Positions 48,500 to 61,187 of a stretch of 64,000 nt of DNA are shown one piece after another (position 1 is the stretch's first letter; each line of letters opens with the position of its first letter). The notes beneath the pieces are model-generated. The model ran no database searches, was not told where the DNA came from, and was given only the letters and a program-made list of their open reading frames with translations. The DNA is from Chenopodium formosanum. Taxonomy: Eukaryota; Streptophyta; Magnoliopsida; Caryophyllales; Amaranthaceae. Position numbers and translations under genes: made by a program. The stretch spans positions 3,782,001-3,846,000 of the forward strand of contig CM044880.1 of NCBI GenBank assembly GCA_024500155.1, read 5' to 3'.

Positions 48500-50071
48500 A
48501 TGGCAACCTTCTCAGTTTTCTCTGCTATTGCAAGAAGGCAAGCTTATACTTCATATTATATCATTATTTTTTATTTTTTTATTTTTTAATTTTTTTTTTA
48601 AGGTGTATTATATCCTAATTATTAATTATAACATCTCTTGATATCTCTAATACTTATAATTTGATACACGAAGTACTATACTTTTAACAATTGACAATAA
48701 TTTTTGTTTTTTTCTTAGGTTGGAAGGCAAGGTTGCTCTCATCACAGGAGGGGCTAGTGGAATTGGAGAACATACTGCTAAACTTTTTACAGAAAATGGT
48801 TGTAAGGTTATGATTGCTGATATTCAAGATGAATTGGGCCAATCCGTTTGTAAGGATTTAGGCCCATCAATGGCTTCATATATCCATTGCAATGTCCCTA
48901 ATGAAGCCCATGTTCAAAATGCAGTGGACTCAACCATGGCCCTGTTAAAGATACTACACAAAACTAGTATCAAAAATCAAATAATATATATCTAGTGTAT
49001 AAAACAGATTAAATGAACATTACACATACCTTTATACTTGATTCAAAATATAATTTTTATAACCCGAGCCCAACAAATTGCGTTGTATCCTTAAGACAAT
49101 TTTGCTCCCTCTACGATACCCAAGGTTATTAAGCAATTGTTTCCCAGGATAGAACGGGTTTCGTTTCTTATAAAATGGTATTGTAATTATAAGAAACCAG
49201 CGAACAAACTAGATTAGAGTAACCGCAACTATATGCATGTATATCTTGAGAGAGTAAATAAAACTTATATTCTGTATTTTTAAATGAGAACAACCAACAA
49301 CTATTTATAGACAAAGAAACATGGATGAAAAGACGCAAGTAATGAAAAGATACAATTAACCATCATAATTAATGAATAGTAAATAATGAAATAATGCAAT
49401 TATCCATATTAACAATTACCAAAGAAGAGTTACAATTATCCAAACATACAATTTGTCATACAACACTATTCTTCATAATTCTTCATTAATACTAATTAAA
49501 ATATTTACAACATAAATATCCAACAGGCCCAACATGGAAAACTAGACATCATGTTCAATAATGCAGGAATAGTAGACTTTCCCAAGCCTAACATCCTTGA
49601 TGTCACACAATCCGAGTTTGAAGAAGTTGTTAAGGTGAATCTTGTTGGACCATTTTTGGCACCAAGCATGCGGCTAGAGTGATGATTCCGGCTTAACGAG
49701 GTAGCATAATTACGACGGCTAGTATTTGCTCTATCATAGGAGGTATAGGAACCCATGCCTACACAAGTTCGAAGCATGGGGTGTTGGGTCTTACAAGAAA
49801 TACTGCTGTGGAACTTGGAAAGTATGGGATTAGAGTGAATTGTGTATCACCGCATTTGGTTCCAACACCTTTGACAAGAAAAGCTAATGTAGACGATGAA
49901 ACTATAGCTAAGGTTCACTCTAGTCTTAAAGGGGCTTGGTGTAAAAAGGAGGATGTTGCTAATGCGGCTTTATTTCTTGCAAGTGATGATTCAAAATTTA
50001 TTAGTGGACATAGTCTTATTGTAGATGGAGGGTTTACTATCGTGAATCAAGGATTTTGTATGTTTGATTAA
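48500..50071 (+). pseudogene. SDR110C pseudogene with solo LTR (SDR-6)
   Basis: Nearest relative is SDR-5. Exon 1 is 48500-48537 (MATFSVFSAIAR plus two bases). Its donor is GCAAGC where SDR-5 has GTAAGC; GC donors can work but are rare. Exon 2 starts at 48719. It is broken at 48943-49525 by a solo LTR. Beyond the LTR, one G is missing near 49658 (TTTTTGGCACC for TTTTTGGGCACC) and a CAA codon became TAA at 49694-49696. The C-terminal third, from HAYTSSK to NQGFCMFD, is still readable. Three independent lesions make it a clear pseudogene. Confidence 0.95.
48943..49525. mobile_element. Solo LTR in SDR-6
   Basis: 583 bp starting TGTTAAAGATACT and ending ATATCCAACA, the TG...CA ends of an LTR, flanked by a 5-bp GGCCC duplication (48938-48942 and 49526-49530). 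No internal retrotransposon region is present, as expected after LTR-LTR recombination. Confidence 0.93.
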
Positions 50072-50389
50072 TTTGTGTAATCATGACTACTAAATGCCAA
50101 AATCTATGTTTTTTTTTTAATAAGTACTAATTTGTAAAAGTCGTAATTGTTCCTGTCCTCATTTCTGTTTCAGCTACAAATAATGTTCAACAAAAACATG
50201 CAGTTTGATAGTGACTTTACTCAAATTCAATATTATTAAAGTTTCACACTACAATTCACCTACTGAATCAGAGCATTCAGATGACAGCCACCGGAAACAG
50301 ACTACAACAATTACTAATCTATTGATTCATAAGCATTTCTTACAGAGGTTCAGTATTGTAGAGACCACATTAGGCACAAAAAAGTACAG

Positions 50390-50890
50390 ATTGACGCATT
50401 TGCATAATCAGTCTACCATAAGTAGATTAGCAGCAAAAACAGTAGGTACTAGAAAATATTACCGTGCCTTAACTAGATATTAACAAGTATACTACAAAAG
50501 ATAGCCACCATATAATTACTTCCAAAGGCCTACATAGCACCTCATCAGCACTAAAAAACAACCAAAAGTGCAAGCTTTAACAATGCAATGCATCTGTCAA
50601 AAAAAAAAAAAAAAAAAAACCAATTTAATAGCAGCAACACATTTATTGAGCATATCATATGCAAGAAATCTAAAGTTTTCCCTTAAAACAATGAATAGGT
50701 GAGAAAGCTAAATGGCTAATGCATTCTAAGTATCTCTGTTCCTTGTTGTGAAGAGTGAAAACCACCTCGAGCTTAAGTGCATATATTGTCTCTAAAGTCT
50801 CAACCAAGTAAGCACAAATTTTCTTGCCGAAGTCAGGGCCCTTGAACTTATAAGACTCAATCAAAGGATCTTAGTTTAATAGTGCTATTA
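50390..50890. repeat. Relic of the F-box 3' module
   Basis: Shares ordered blocks (AACCAAAAGTGCAA, ACAATGCAA, GGATCTTAGTTTAATAGTGC) with 54540-54990 and 58200-58540, which lie downstream of the two FBA F-box genes. No F-box coding sequence is attached here. Confidence 0.6.
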
Positions 50891-51459
50891 TTGAAGTTGG
50901 ACTGTTACCACATGATCTTGACCAAATCCATTCATAATATTACTGATGAAAAATAGATTTAAGTAGGTAAAAAAAACTGCTTATCAAATCGGATCGGTTA
51001 ACAGTTAATTTTAAAATGATATTCAATAACCATGATAACAAATCATCGAAACGGATACCCGACTATGATGATTATCGGAACGGGTACCCTAATTTTCGAA
51101 ACGATTACGGATCGGGTGTTCGGGTAGTTTTGCTCAGCCCTAATTCCTTAGCTCTTACTTGTTAATATTGTATTATTATTATGTATCTATACTTACGAGT
51201 ATTATTTAAAAACACAAACCAATAATGTCACATATATAAAGTGTAAACTTTATTTTCAACAATGTCACCTCATCTTTTCATTAATTAATATCATTTCTCA
51301 TAAGTAAAAGAAAAAGACACTAGCTTTAATTAAATAAATGGATGCATGTTTTTTTTTTTTAAATTCACTTTCCCCCAACTTGTAATTGTAGAAGGTGAAT
51401 CAAAATGTATTACCCCTTCTTCTCTTTTATAAACTATTCATTTTTCAAATAAAATGTAT

Positions 51460-51674
51460 TACTACCTCTATTTCACGCAACTTTGAAGGGTGCACGAACT
51501 TATAACCAAAATTTGTTTGTGCGTGTAAGATAGTGAGAGAAAAATTGAAATAAATGTGATAAGAAGAGAGATAGAGAGAAATAACAACCTAAAAAGGAAA
51601 GAAAACATTAGTTGCAAACAATATGTAGCATCCATTTTTGACAAAAGTTGCAAAATATATGAAACAGAGGTAAT
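51460..51674. mobile_element. Stowaway-like MITE
   Basis: ACTACCTCTATTTCACGCAA and, mirrored, GAAACAGAGGTAAT form the ends. GCAACTTTGAAG and CAAAAGTTGC extend the arms. Confidence 0.75.
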
Positions 51675-51706
51675 ACAAAATAAAAATTTATATCGTACAC
51701 CTATAA

Positions 51707-52020
51707 GGTGTTGTTTGGTTGCTATGGGAATTTACTTCCCATAGGAATTTGTATTTCATGGGAATTAAATTCCTACATCAAATTCATGGGAATTGCTTAA
51801 AATTGTTTGGTTGACATGAAGGAAGTTGCAAATCATGAGAATTTTGACTTACTTAGGGGGGTTGGGTAATCAACTTCCCATGTTTTGTGGGAAGTCACAA
51901 TTCCCATGAATTTGCAATTCCCTCATTTTCACTTTTTAGTGTCAACCAAACAACTCACCCATTTTCAAATTCCCATGATTTTTGACTTCCTCCATTTTCT
52001 TTGTTTAACCAAACAACCCC
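51707..52020. mobile_element. Tourist-like MITE with TAA target duplication
   Basis: GGTGTTGTTTGGTTG and AACCAAACAACCCC are the termini, with TAA at 51704-51706 and 52021-52023. The interior is rich in CATGGGAATT-type words. Confidence 0.85.
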
Positions 52021-52501
52021 TAAATAATTCGTGTATTTCTTGAGTCTGAAGGCTAGTTATCATTAAATTTGAGTATATAATGACACCAATTTTTTTTACC
52101 AATAAATTATACTCTCTATTATGAGAATTATTTTGCTATTTATTTTAAAAAATAAGGTACTGTATTATTTTGCTATGATATCATAATATCAATACTGATA
52201 TTTCTTAGTTCAAAAGAAAATGATATCTCTACATATTCCAACAATATTTTATTTTATTTTTTTGAAAGAAGTGCATACCCAATATTTCATTAACCTAAAA
52301 CTCATAAATTCCCCATACGGCTATACAGTATACACACCATCCATCTTCCAAATATGTTGATGAAGCGCGGCTTCCCCATTTCTTGAACTTTCTCTAGAAA
52401 ACTCTACTACTTACAAACTACAGTATTCACCACTTTCTCTTAAACAAGTAAACCATAAACGGATAAACCCTTTACAAATCATCCAAATTATCCGATCAAA
52501 T

Positions 52502-53887
52502 ATGGCAAACCAACCCCAAATTGTAAGAGATTGGAGTAGTCTCCCTGTTGACATCCTCTCCCTAGTCCTTCGAGGCCTAAACAACACCGAAACTGACCGT
52601 CGTAGGCTGCGTAGTGTCTGCACCTCGTGGCGTGCCTCTCTTTTTCCTCCTAATAACACCCCTCTGCATTTCCCTCTTGAGCTAATCCTCCCTACCCATA
52701 ATAACATTAACACGCCACGATCCGACCATTGCATCGACAATGACACTGGATATTTACACCAGAGTGTCTTTTACCTCATTTCTAAACCTGCAGAAACTGA
52801 AACCAGCAGTACCAGTACTGATGTCTGGCTTACTCGAGTCGATGAAATGTCAGGCCCTTTTCATACATGGACACTTCAGAATCCTATATCTCCTGCTCAT
52901 GTATTTTTACCCATGCCGGATTTCAAAGCTGAGGTTAGCTTCTTAGATTATAGAATCTCTGAAGTTGCTAGATCATACAGTTTGTCCTGTTACAGTTTTT
53001 CTGATGACAGTCCTAGAGCTGTTAAGATTGTTATGCTTCCAAAATCAGGTGCCACTGCTGAAAATTACTCGCTTCTGGCTTTGTATGTTGATGGGAATTT
53101 GGGATTGTTCAAGTCTGGAGCAAAGGATTGGGTTATCGTCCCTTTCGAAAGCCGTCGTTTCAGTGATGTTATTGGTTATAAGGGTGAATTTTATGCTATT
53201 GATTACAAGGGTAAGCTGATATCGATTGATCCTCGAACATTCGAGGTGAAAGCAATTGCAAGGCCACATTTGGAGGAAGTGGAAAGTGATGGGTTTATGA
53301 TTTACTCCTATTTGGTGGAATCATGTGGGAAACTTTGCCTGGTTAGCAAAGTTGTTAACATGAGTGCCCGTATTATGGAGGCTACTTTCTATGACAAGGT
53401 AAAAAAGAAGTTTGTCATTCATGACTACTTGAGTGAAGTAGGAGAACCACTTGAGTTTATGGTATCTACCTTGAGCTGTTCTTGTTCGAACTCACCAAAT
53501 AGCGAAAAGGAGTACTATTGGGAGACAGTGAAGAATCTAGGAGACCGACTGTTGTTTGTGAGTGAATATGTAAGCTTCTCTCTATCAGCTCGAGAAATAG
53601 GTTGGATTTGAGGGAATTGCATATTTTTCACCCAAGAAGGATTCAAGGGGCATGGATACTACTGCTATGGAGACGCGCATTGTGATGATATTGATCACAG
53701 CTATAAGTCAGAGTTGCAAATGTTCAGCAGATTTTGTGGACTCCATACTTTGAAAGACGGCCGAGTGATAACTGGTGTTGATTTGCCTTCCAAGTTTGCC
53801 AAGATTTTCTGGCCTGTGCCTACTTGGTTGGCCTCCAATCCAATTCTGCCGTCTGACAAAACTGAAGCTGATGCTGTTTCTTTTTAG
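52502..53887 (+). pseudogene. SKIP23-like F-box/DUF295 gene with in-frame TGA
   Basis: F-box proteins of this type are substrate receptors of SCF ubiquitin ligases; the target is unknown. Residues 10-48 are the F-box (WSSLPVDILSLVL then RRRLRSVCTSWRASL). The DUF295 beta-propeller-like region follows (VDGNLGLFKSGAKDW; YKGKLISIDPRTFEV). At 53609-53611 a TGA ends the frame at residue 369, in REIGWI, where relatives have an RELG-LEGN-type junction. The same frame then continues 91 codons with clear family sequence (GNCIFFTQEGFKGHG, YYCYGDAHCDDID, KIFWPVPTW) to a TAG at 53885. The only defect seen is this stop. Either a recent nonsense change, a sequence error, or a slightly shortened product that lacks the conserved C-terminus. 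Confidence 0.85.
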
Positions 53888-56291
53888 GCTACTTAAGTAA
53901 AATAGCAACTTTTGTATTCAAATGAGATGAACAAATTCTAGTGCTAATTGTGCTACTAGTAGTCTTTTGTTGAACTATGTGAGTGCTGCGACACTGTCTT
54001 TTGACTCTCTCCTTAATAAGCAGTATCTATGTACTGTAATTGGCTGCTTTGTGCTGTATTAAGTTAATCTAATTGCTTTCTTTAACCTAAAATAGTAATC
54101 ACTTTAATCAATAGTACCTGAGGCCCTTCTAGCTAAACAAGTCAGTATATATAAGTATATTTGGTTGGGTGAAATTTGTTGCAAACCAGCAAACTGCCAA
54201 TCAGCTTTGTGACAACTGAGCCCCATTCCTAAATGATCAATCACGTACTAGAATTAATCGGCTTGATTAAGCACAACTCTACACATACAAGTATTTGAAA
54301 AGAAAAAAAAAATAACATCAGACCACAAACAGAATCAAATACCATGAAACCGGTCAGATTACATATTACACCAAATACTACGGAATGTTTTTGATTCATT
54401 AGCATAGCTTACAAGGAACTCAGAAATACCCTTCACACATCCGTACAAAACACTATCAGTCTACCAACAAATCAACAATACAAGCCAAAATACATTAACC
54501 ATATATCTAGAATATTTAGTTTATGTATTACATCATGAAATTACTTCCAATGGCCTCTACATCAAATCATCAGCCCAGTTCTCTACAATGGCCACCTACT
54601 CAACCAATGGTCACTTCATGATCAAGGCACAAGTCGCGCAGTAGTGACATATAAACCAACCAAAAGTGCAAATATTAACAATGCAAAATCCAAACACTGC
54701 ACAAAGACAAGCAATTTAAAATCAGCAAGAGCCATGCAAGATATCCATGAACATGTTAAGAGGAAAATTTTCCAAAAGTTTTTTCTTTCTAACAATGATA
54801 ACAAGCTTTCCATCTCCCATATCCTAAGTTTCTCATATCCTTGCTGTTTAGACAGCCTTGGGCTATAGTATGGACATCTCCCAACCAAGGAAGCGCAAGC
54901 TTTTTAGCAGAAATCTTGATCGATCCTTAAGAAAATAAAACTTGCTTAATTAATTTAATGGGTCTTCTTAGTTTAGTTGTGCTATGTCAATACATGGTAT
55001 AAGCCCCAATTACTTATAAGTTGGACTTCAGCATCAATCTATGTAATTAACAAGTCAACTACATGGAATTGTCTCATCCTTAAAAGACAAATTAATAAAC
55101 TAATTGAGCATAGAAGTTATCTTCTAAGCGAGATCTAAAAAGCAAAGCCTATTTATTTGTGGATTAACACACTGAAATCATTTCAACACTTCAAACTCAT
55201 CTGAATATATATCAGACCTGCTATCCTGGCCTAATATAATGCTTCTTTTCTGTTTTCTTTATTAATTTTTCTTTACTTTGGAAGTGGAAATGGCCTAAGA
55301 CCATACTTTTTGTCTAATGTAAATTCATCTTCTTTATAAAGAAGGGATTAAGATTGCCAACAGCAGGCTGGCCAGCATAGTCCAAGCAATACACTATGAT
55401 TCCTTTCAAGTGAAGGGTTACGTGCATTAACAATAACAAACATGAGTGAGAATGCAGCAAAAAAAAGGTCACGTGAACAGAAGATTTGATCAATAAAAGA
55501 CAACTTTATACTTACATTACACAGTTCAGAACTAGTTCAATTAGCTTCTTCACAGCCTCAACTTGAACCCCACAGAAAGATAATTTTCCAAATCATTCCT
55601 GAAGAAAAAGAAGGAAGTGCTTCAGAAGAGTATAAAAGTCATTGGTTTCATTACATACAAATTTGTCTTTCCAAGATTATGGCAATGCTTTCTAATTGAT
55701 GCAACATTACTATATTTGAATATGTCAACTTTCGAAAATCAAATAAAACCAAATGGTCGAAGAGAGAAGACACAAATTAATTTGAAGTTTAACAATTACA
55801 AAGAAATAAAGTAAAAATCAAAATTTTCTAATTTGTAATAAATTACTTATGAACAAATCCTCTATCAAGTTACTCTAGCATTATACTTCAACAAACATTC
55901 ATTAAGAAAATAGAAAAGCTACTTGGGTGAAACGAGGGAAACGTTCAATGTGGCCTCTTCAGTCCAAACTTCTAACAGAAATCATGAGCTTATAAATTAT
56001 AATGGTGAATTGTGTCCCCTGATAAAATTAGTTGAAAATGCAATTAAAATAGATAACATAAACATGAATTATAACTTAGCCAAACACATAATAATGTGAC
56101 AGTAATATGACTGTCACCTAGCAAAGTGTTTTATGCATTCATTTTAGAAATCAATCAGACAGACAGTAAGCTGTGAGAATATCCCCTACATAGCAAACAC
56201 AAACAAAAGTTATAGCAACACACTGAATAGCATAACAGAAATTTGGATTAGGCAAAAGGGAAATGCAAGTAATATAGCTTTAGAAATCTGT
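53888..56291. other. 3' region of the F-box gene at 56292
   Basis: Long 3' flank with blocks repeated behind the paralogue at 61188. 54540-54990 matches 58200-58540, and 55440-55620 matches 59860-60000 and 60650-60800. Likely transcribed 3' UTR with introns or a duplicated spacer; no protein seen. Confidence 0.5.
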
Positions 56292-57440
56292 TTACTTTAA
56301 ATTGTTCTTCCTTGGCAAGGTTCCCTTTTCCTGACCGAGCTTCTCTTCAACTTCAAGTGAAAGAAGGCTGCCCACGAACTTGGTCATCTCCAGAGCTCCG
56401 TCTGGCAGTCCATGAGCTTTGCACCAACCACCAACTTTGTTGGATTTTAAATCATACCAAACAAGTCTCAAACTGTCAATCTCCAACAAAACTCTTCGCC
56501 CATCTCTGGAGTAAACTAGAGGCTTAATCTGTAGATAAGCCCCAATATTTCCTGGCAGACTAATACTAAACAACCTAACCCAAGACTCTTTATTTCCGTA
56601 CTCATTCATCACCCAAAAATCAGCCTCTTCCATTATACAAGAATCCCGAACATGATACGTAACAACCACACACAAACATCCACCCAATTCCGACAAAAGC
56701 CTCTCAGTCCTCATCAACTCTTTATCATAACCAGTACACTCCATGTACGAGAAGCTTTCAATACTAAGATTAAAACAAGCAATCAACTGACATTGAAAAT
56801 CCAACTCCTTGGTAACTATAAAATGTAAAACTTCATTAACAAGCACACCATGAAAATCTTTATAGAATAGATAATATGGTATACCTTGGACACATTTCCA
56901 TGAATTGTTGTTCAGACTATACACTTTCGCTTCATTGCTGAAAATCGTGTCATTTTTATGCTTTTGAACCATCCTAAGTATCCTGTAATCGTCATTTCCA
57001 CTATCGTACCCAAACCCAAACCACTCAAACTTAACAATGTAGTCTGCAGAAATGCTAACAGATGGGAGTTTCAGCTTACGATGAGACTTAGTAAGAGGAT
57101 TGAACAGGACAACATCATTATTCGAATTGTCGGAGAGGCAAACAATGCCATTACAGGAACCAAACAAGCTTAAATTGTGGGTTTGCAAAGGGTGGTGGAT
57201 TTCAGAGAAAGAGAGTTGATTATAGTGGAGGTCGAGCTCAGCAGATCGAAGAGACGGGTAAAATAGTAGGAGATGACGATCAGAGTTGGAAATAAAGGTT
57301 TGATTGAGGTGGATATTGATGAAATTGGGGGATTTAATTAAGGAATTCCAAGATTTGCAAACGCATAGAAAGCGAAGAAGTGTTTTGACGGGTAATTTTG
57401 AGAGAATTTCAATGATCAATTCAGTAGGAAGTACCGCCAT
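56292..57440 (-). CDS. F-box/FBA protein, CPR1-like (copy 1)
   Basis: SCF ubiquitin-ligase receptor with an F-box-associated interaction domain; relatives include CPR1/CPR30, but the target here is unknown. A single exon of 382 aa. Residues 4-43 are the F-box (LPTELIIEILSKLPVKTLLRFLCVCKSWNSLI). The FBA domain follows, with FGSCNGIVCL, LFNPLTKSHRKL, FGFGYDSGNDDYRILRM, EAKVYSLNNNSWK and GVLVNEVLHF. The start is the first Met and matches the usual MA.LPTE start. Tandem paralogue of 61188-62411, about 3.7 kb apart. Complete and intact. Confidence 0.94.
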   Translation of the reverse strand: MAVLPTELIIEILSKLPVKTLLRFLCVCKSWNSLIKSPNFINIHLNQTFISNSDRHLLLFYPSLRSAELDLHYNQLSFSEIHHPLQTHNLSLFGSCNGIVCLSDNSNNDVVLFNPLTKSHRKLKLPSVSISADYIVKFEWFGFGYDSGNDDYRILRMVQKHKNDTIFSNEAKVYSLNNNSWKCVQGIPYYLFYKDFHGVLVNEVLHFIVTKELDFQCQLIACFNLSIESFSYMECTGYDKELMRTERLLSELGGCLCVVVTYHVRDSCIMEEADFWVMNEYGNKESWVRLFSISLPGNIGAYLQIKPLVYSRDGRRVLLEIDSLRLVWYDLKSNKVGGWCKAHGLPDGALEMTKFVGSLLSLEVEEKLGQEKGTLPRKNNLK

Positions 57441-59215
57441 TGTTGCTCAATCTCAAGCTCGAGAAATACAGTGTTGTTCTAGTATACTTGTAGTAGTCTA
57501 GTAGAAGAAGTGTCTCTTGCACACTACTTTTATCTGTTTTTGTGAAGCTTCTTGGGGAAGATTCTATTAGAGTACCACCAAAATGAAAGCCTAGAGTATC
57601 CATCACGCACACAGTAAAATTTGATTCATTAGATAGGTTTACGGTTTGCCAGTGCATAAATTCAAATTTTCTATACTTAAAATCTCCAATTATCGACAAA
57701 GAAAAAAAATTATATTCGTAATGATTTTACATTTGCGAATATGACCTCGTATAACAATGGAGTACGTTTTTTTATCAACTTGTATAAATCACGAAAGTTA
57801 ATTTTTATGAATAGAATGTCGACTAATACAAAGCAGAGCTAGTATTAACAAGCTTCAATTCCTTTTAATGATGATATTAGAAGCTTGGTATCTGAATGCA
57901 TCTGAATTAGAGGTTGCAAATTAAAATCATAGAAATGTGTACGAAGTAATGAGCAGTAATATCAAGTACTTCAGCAACGAACCGCTTGTTCAATTATACT
58001 CAAACTTCACTGCTAGACTAGATACATTCTTACATCGCAGTAGACTTCAGAGAAGCTCAAGAGAACTAGTAAATCAGATTACAGCATAAAGCTACGGTAA
58101 TCTATACTGGGACACCTGCAGTATGCATTGCACATTTGCAGTATACTGGGACCAAAAACCAGTAGCTCCAAAAAACATCCACCACTTTAACAAGGTATTT
58201 ATATATATACTACAAAAAAGCCACACTTTAAACTATTTGCAATGGCCTTCATGCGAAGTCAACTAGTCACTTCTCCTCCAAAGGCCATGATCATGGCAAA
58301 AAAAACAACCAGCAGTTCAACCTTCAACGAGCAAAATCCCAACACTGCAGAAGTGCAAAAACACACAGATTTTCAAAATCAGCAATCAGCATGACAATTC
58401 CATGAACTATCATGTGCAAATAATCTAAAAATTTATATTTTCAATTAGGATGTAACAAACTTTCTTACAAACTCAAGGCGCCTTGGCCTTAAACAAACAA
58501 GAATCACTAAAGCAACGGGTCCTCTTAGTCTAATAGATCCATCATCCATGCCAACTTTATTTTTTAAGCCCTAATTGCAGAGAAGTATAATTGATATCCA
58601 AATTTCAAAAATGAAATTCGCAAATTAACATACAAAAGACCACAAACATTAGAAAGGATACTCTCACAAACAAGTCACAGGCATTTAAGGGAAACATCTT
58701 ATTCTCAAAATGCTGATTAACACAAACCAATTGAGCAGAGTAATCTAATATGAATTCTAATGTTCTTTGGAACACTTTTCCATTCCTCACTTTACTCTGA
58801 ATATCAATCCTGTCCTAGCCTAATCCTCCCTTGCTTTAAATTTACAATCACTCTTTTTGGGGAGGGAGGAGGGGTTGTGCTTTCCATCTAGTTCAAGGGT
58901 TTGAAACTTTAAAAACCATGCCCAAAAAGATCTAAGATTGGTCTTATTTTGTATTTTAGCCTAAATTATGCAGTTTTTCCAATTTGAAATACATCCTTAA
59001 TCATAGATTTATGATTCCAAAACCAAACATTATGACTTTTCTGAGTACTTTTGTATCTTTATAGTAAAGGTAAAATAAGATTTTCTGTTCAGCGGTTCAG
59101 CCTATTAACAGCCCAGCAAACACTAATCCGACAAATCACTTTCAAAGTAAAGGTTATAATAGCTCAACAACACAGTACTTTGTATATTAGACAAAAATTT
59201 TTTTTTTTTTTTTTT
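57441..59215. other. Promoter of F-box copy 1 and 3' region of copy 2
   Basis: The first few hundred bases are the copy 1 promoter. From about 58080 on, blocks are shared with 54480-54990 and 50390-50890. No gene seen. Confidence 0.5.
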
Positions 59216-59219
59216 AAAA

Positions 59220-60174
59220 AAGGCGCAAAAGTGATGAAGCAAAAAAGGTCATGTCAACAGGTTATTGAGACCTAACTCAATAGTTGTTGAAAGTAACTTG
59301 AAACCCTGGTGCTTAGGGAGCAATTGCCAAGCCATGACTATTGTGGCAGATTAAAGAGGCACTAAAATGTATTTTGACATGTTTCAAAAAAAAAAAAATG
59401 TATTTTGACAAACAAATGGTTGGCAAGAATAAACAATCCTCTCTGACTAAAAGGAAGAAAAGGGCAACAATGAGAACCTAATCTTCAATGGTTTGTCTAA
59501 CCTATATGCATCATGCAGGAAGGCAGACCAACAATTAGAAGCAACATTTGTGTACAGGTGTCAAGAATGAACAAGTGAAGGAGTCAGACCCGATCACAGG
59601 ACTCAGATGCCAGTACATAGTAGGAACTGGGATGATGGCTTACCCAATGATTGTAATACTTCATTAGGACCAATTGTAATACTTCATTAGGACCAAGAAA
59701 TGATGTTTACTTACGGAGTATGTAAAATAATAATTTGATCATCCAGGATAATGATTGCTTCTTGATGCATTTTGTCAAGTTAACCACAACATCAATTTAC
59801 AGTACTATAACAGCCTTGCAAAAAAAAAGGGGGAGGGGGGGGGGGGGGGGGGGATTTGAGATCGACAAAAGACAGATTTTATACTTACATAACACAGTTC
59901 CAAATAAAGCCCAAGCAGTAGCATCTTCTAGGTCACAACCTCAGCTTGAACCCTGCAGAAAGATAATCATCCAAATCATTCCTGAAAAAAAAAGAAGCGA
60001 TTTAGAATAGTCCATAGCAACAATTGCATACAAATAGCCCATCCAAGATATTAGTAATGCTTTCTAATAAAGACTACTACAAATTCATTAATTTAAATCT
60101 GCTTCAACAAACATGCAGAAGATTAAAAAAATAAATCCATACTTTGGTGGAATGAGAGAAATGCACTTACAATA
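59220..60174. repeat. Direct tandem duplication, unit 1
   Basis: Over 90 percent identical by eye to 60175-60975 (for example AGGTTATTGAGACCTAACTC, TGTACAGGTGTCAAGAATGA, TTACGGAGTATGTAAAATAA). It has an extra segment at 59748-59858 that includes the G run. The unit lies in the 3' region of F-box copy 2. Confidence 0.9.
59829..59853. repeat. G-run of about 24 bp
   Basis: GGGGGAGGGG followed by a long G run. Could form a G-quadruplex, and its length may be mis-sequenced. Confidence 0.9.
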
Positions 60175-60975
60175 GTGATGAAGCAAATTAAAAAAGGTCA
60201 TGTCAACAGGTTATTGAGACCTAACTCAATAGTTGTTGAAAGTAACTTGAGACCCTGGTGCTTAGGGAGCAACTGCCAAGCCATGACTATTGTGGCAGAT
60301 TAAAGAGGCACTAAAATGGATTTTGACAAACAAATGGTTGGCAAGACTAAACAATCCTCTCAGACTATAAAAAGGAAGAAAAGGGCAACAATGAGAACCT
60401 AATCTTCGATGGTTTGTCTAACCTATATGCATCATGCAGGAAGTTACACCAACAATTAGAAGGAACACTTGTGTACAGGTGTCAAGAATGAACAAGTGAA
60501 GGAGTCAGACCCGATCACAGGACTCAGATGCCAGTACATAGTAGGAACTGGGATGATGGCTTACCCAATGATTGTAATACTTCATTAGGACCAGGAAATG
60601 ATGTTTACTTACGGAGTATGTAAAATAATAATTTGATCATCCAGGATTTGAGACTGATGAAAGACAGATTTTATACTTACATAACATAGTTCGAAATAAA
60701 GCCCAAGCAGTAACATCTTCTAAGTCACAACCTCAGCTTGAACCCTGCAGAAAGATAATCATCCAAATCATTCCTGAAAAAAAAAAAAGCGATTCAGAAT
60801 AGTCCATACTCCATAGCAACAATTGCATACAAATAGCCCATCCAAGATATTAGCAATGCTTTCTAATAGAGAATACTACAAATTCATTAATTTAAATCTG
60901 CTTCAACAAACACATGCAGAAGATTAAAAAATTAAATCCATACTTTGGTGGAATGAGAGAAATGCACTTACAATA
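60175..60975. repeat. Direct tandem duplication, unit 2
   Basis: Second copy of unit 1, lacking the G-run segment. A third, more diverged partial copy is at 55440-55620 behind F-box copy 1. Confidence 0.9.
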
Positions 60976-61187
60976 AGTCAGCAGCTGCCTTACCATGAAA
61001 TGTGTTTTTGCCAAATATATAACATTTAAATAAGACTATTTCCAAGCTAATAGAAACTGGCATTTGTTTCAGACATCAATAGTAAGCTATAATGAATTTT
61101 CGTTCTTTGCATAGCAAACACGAAACAAACAAGTCATAGAACAACTAGGATATGTTTAACATGTTTTGAGAGCAATAAGAATAGCAT

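Larger units (their letters stand above)
50891..52501. other. Intergenic with two MITEs; SKIP23-like promoter
   Basis: Apart from the elements listed at 51460 and 51707, I see a GGATCGGGT-type repeat at 50985-51125 and AT-rich DNA. No gene. Confidence 0.5.
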
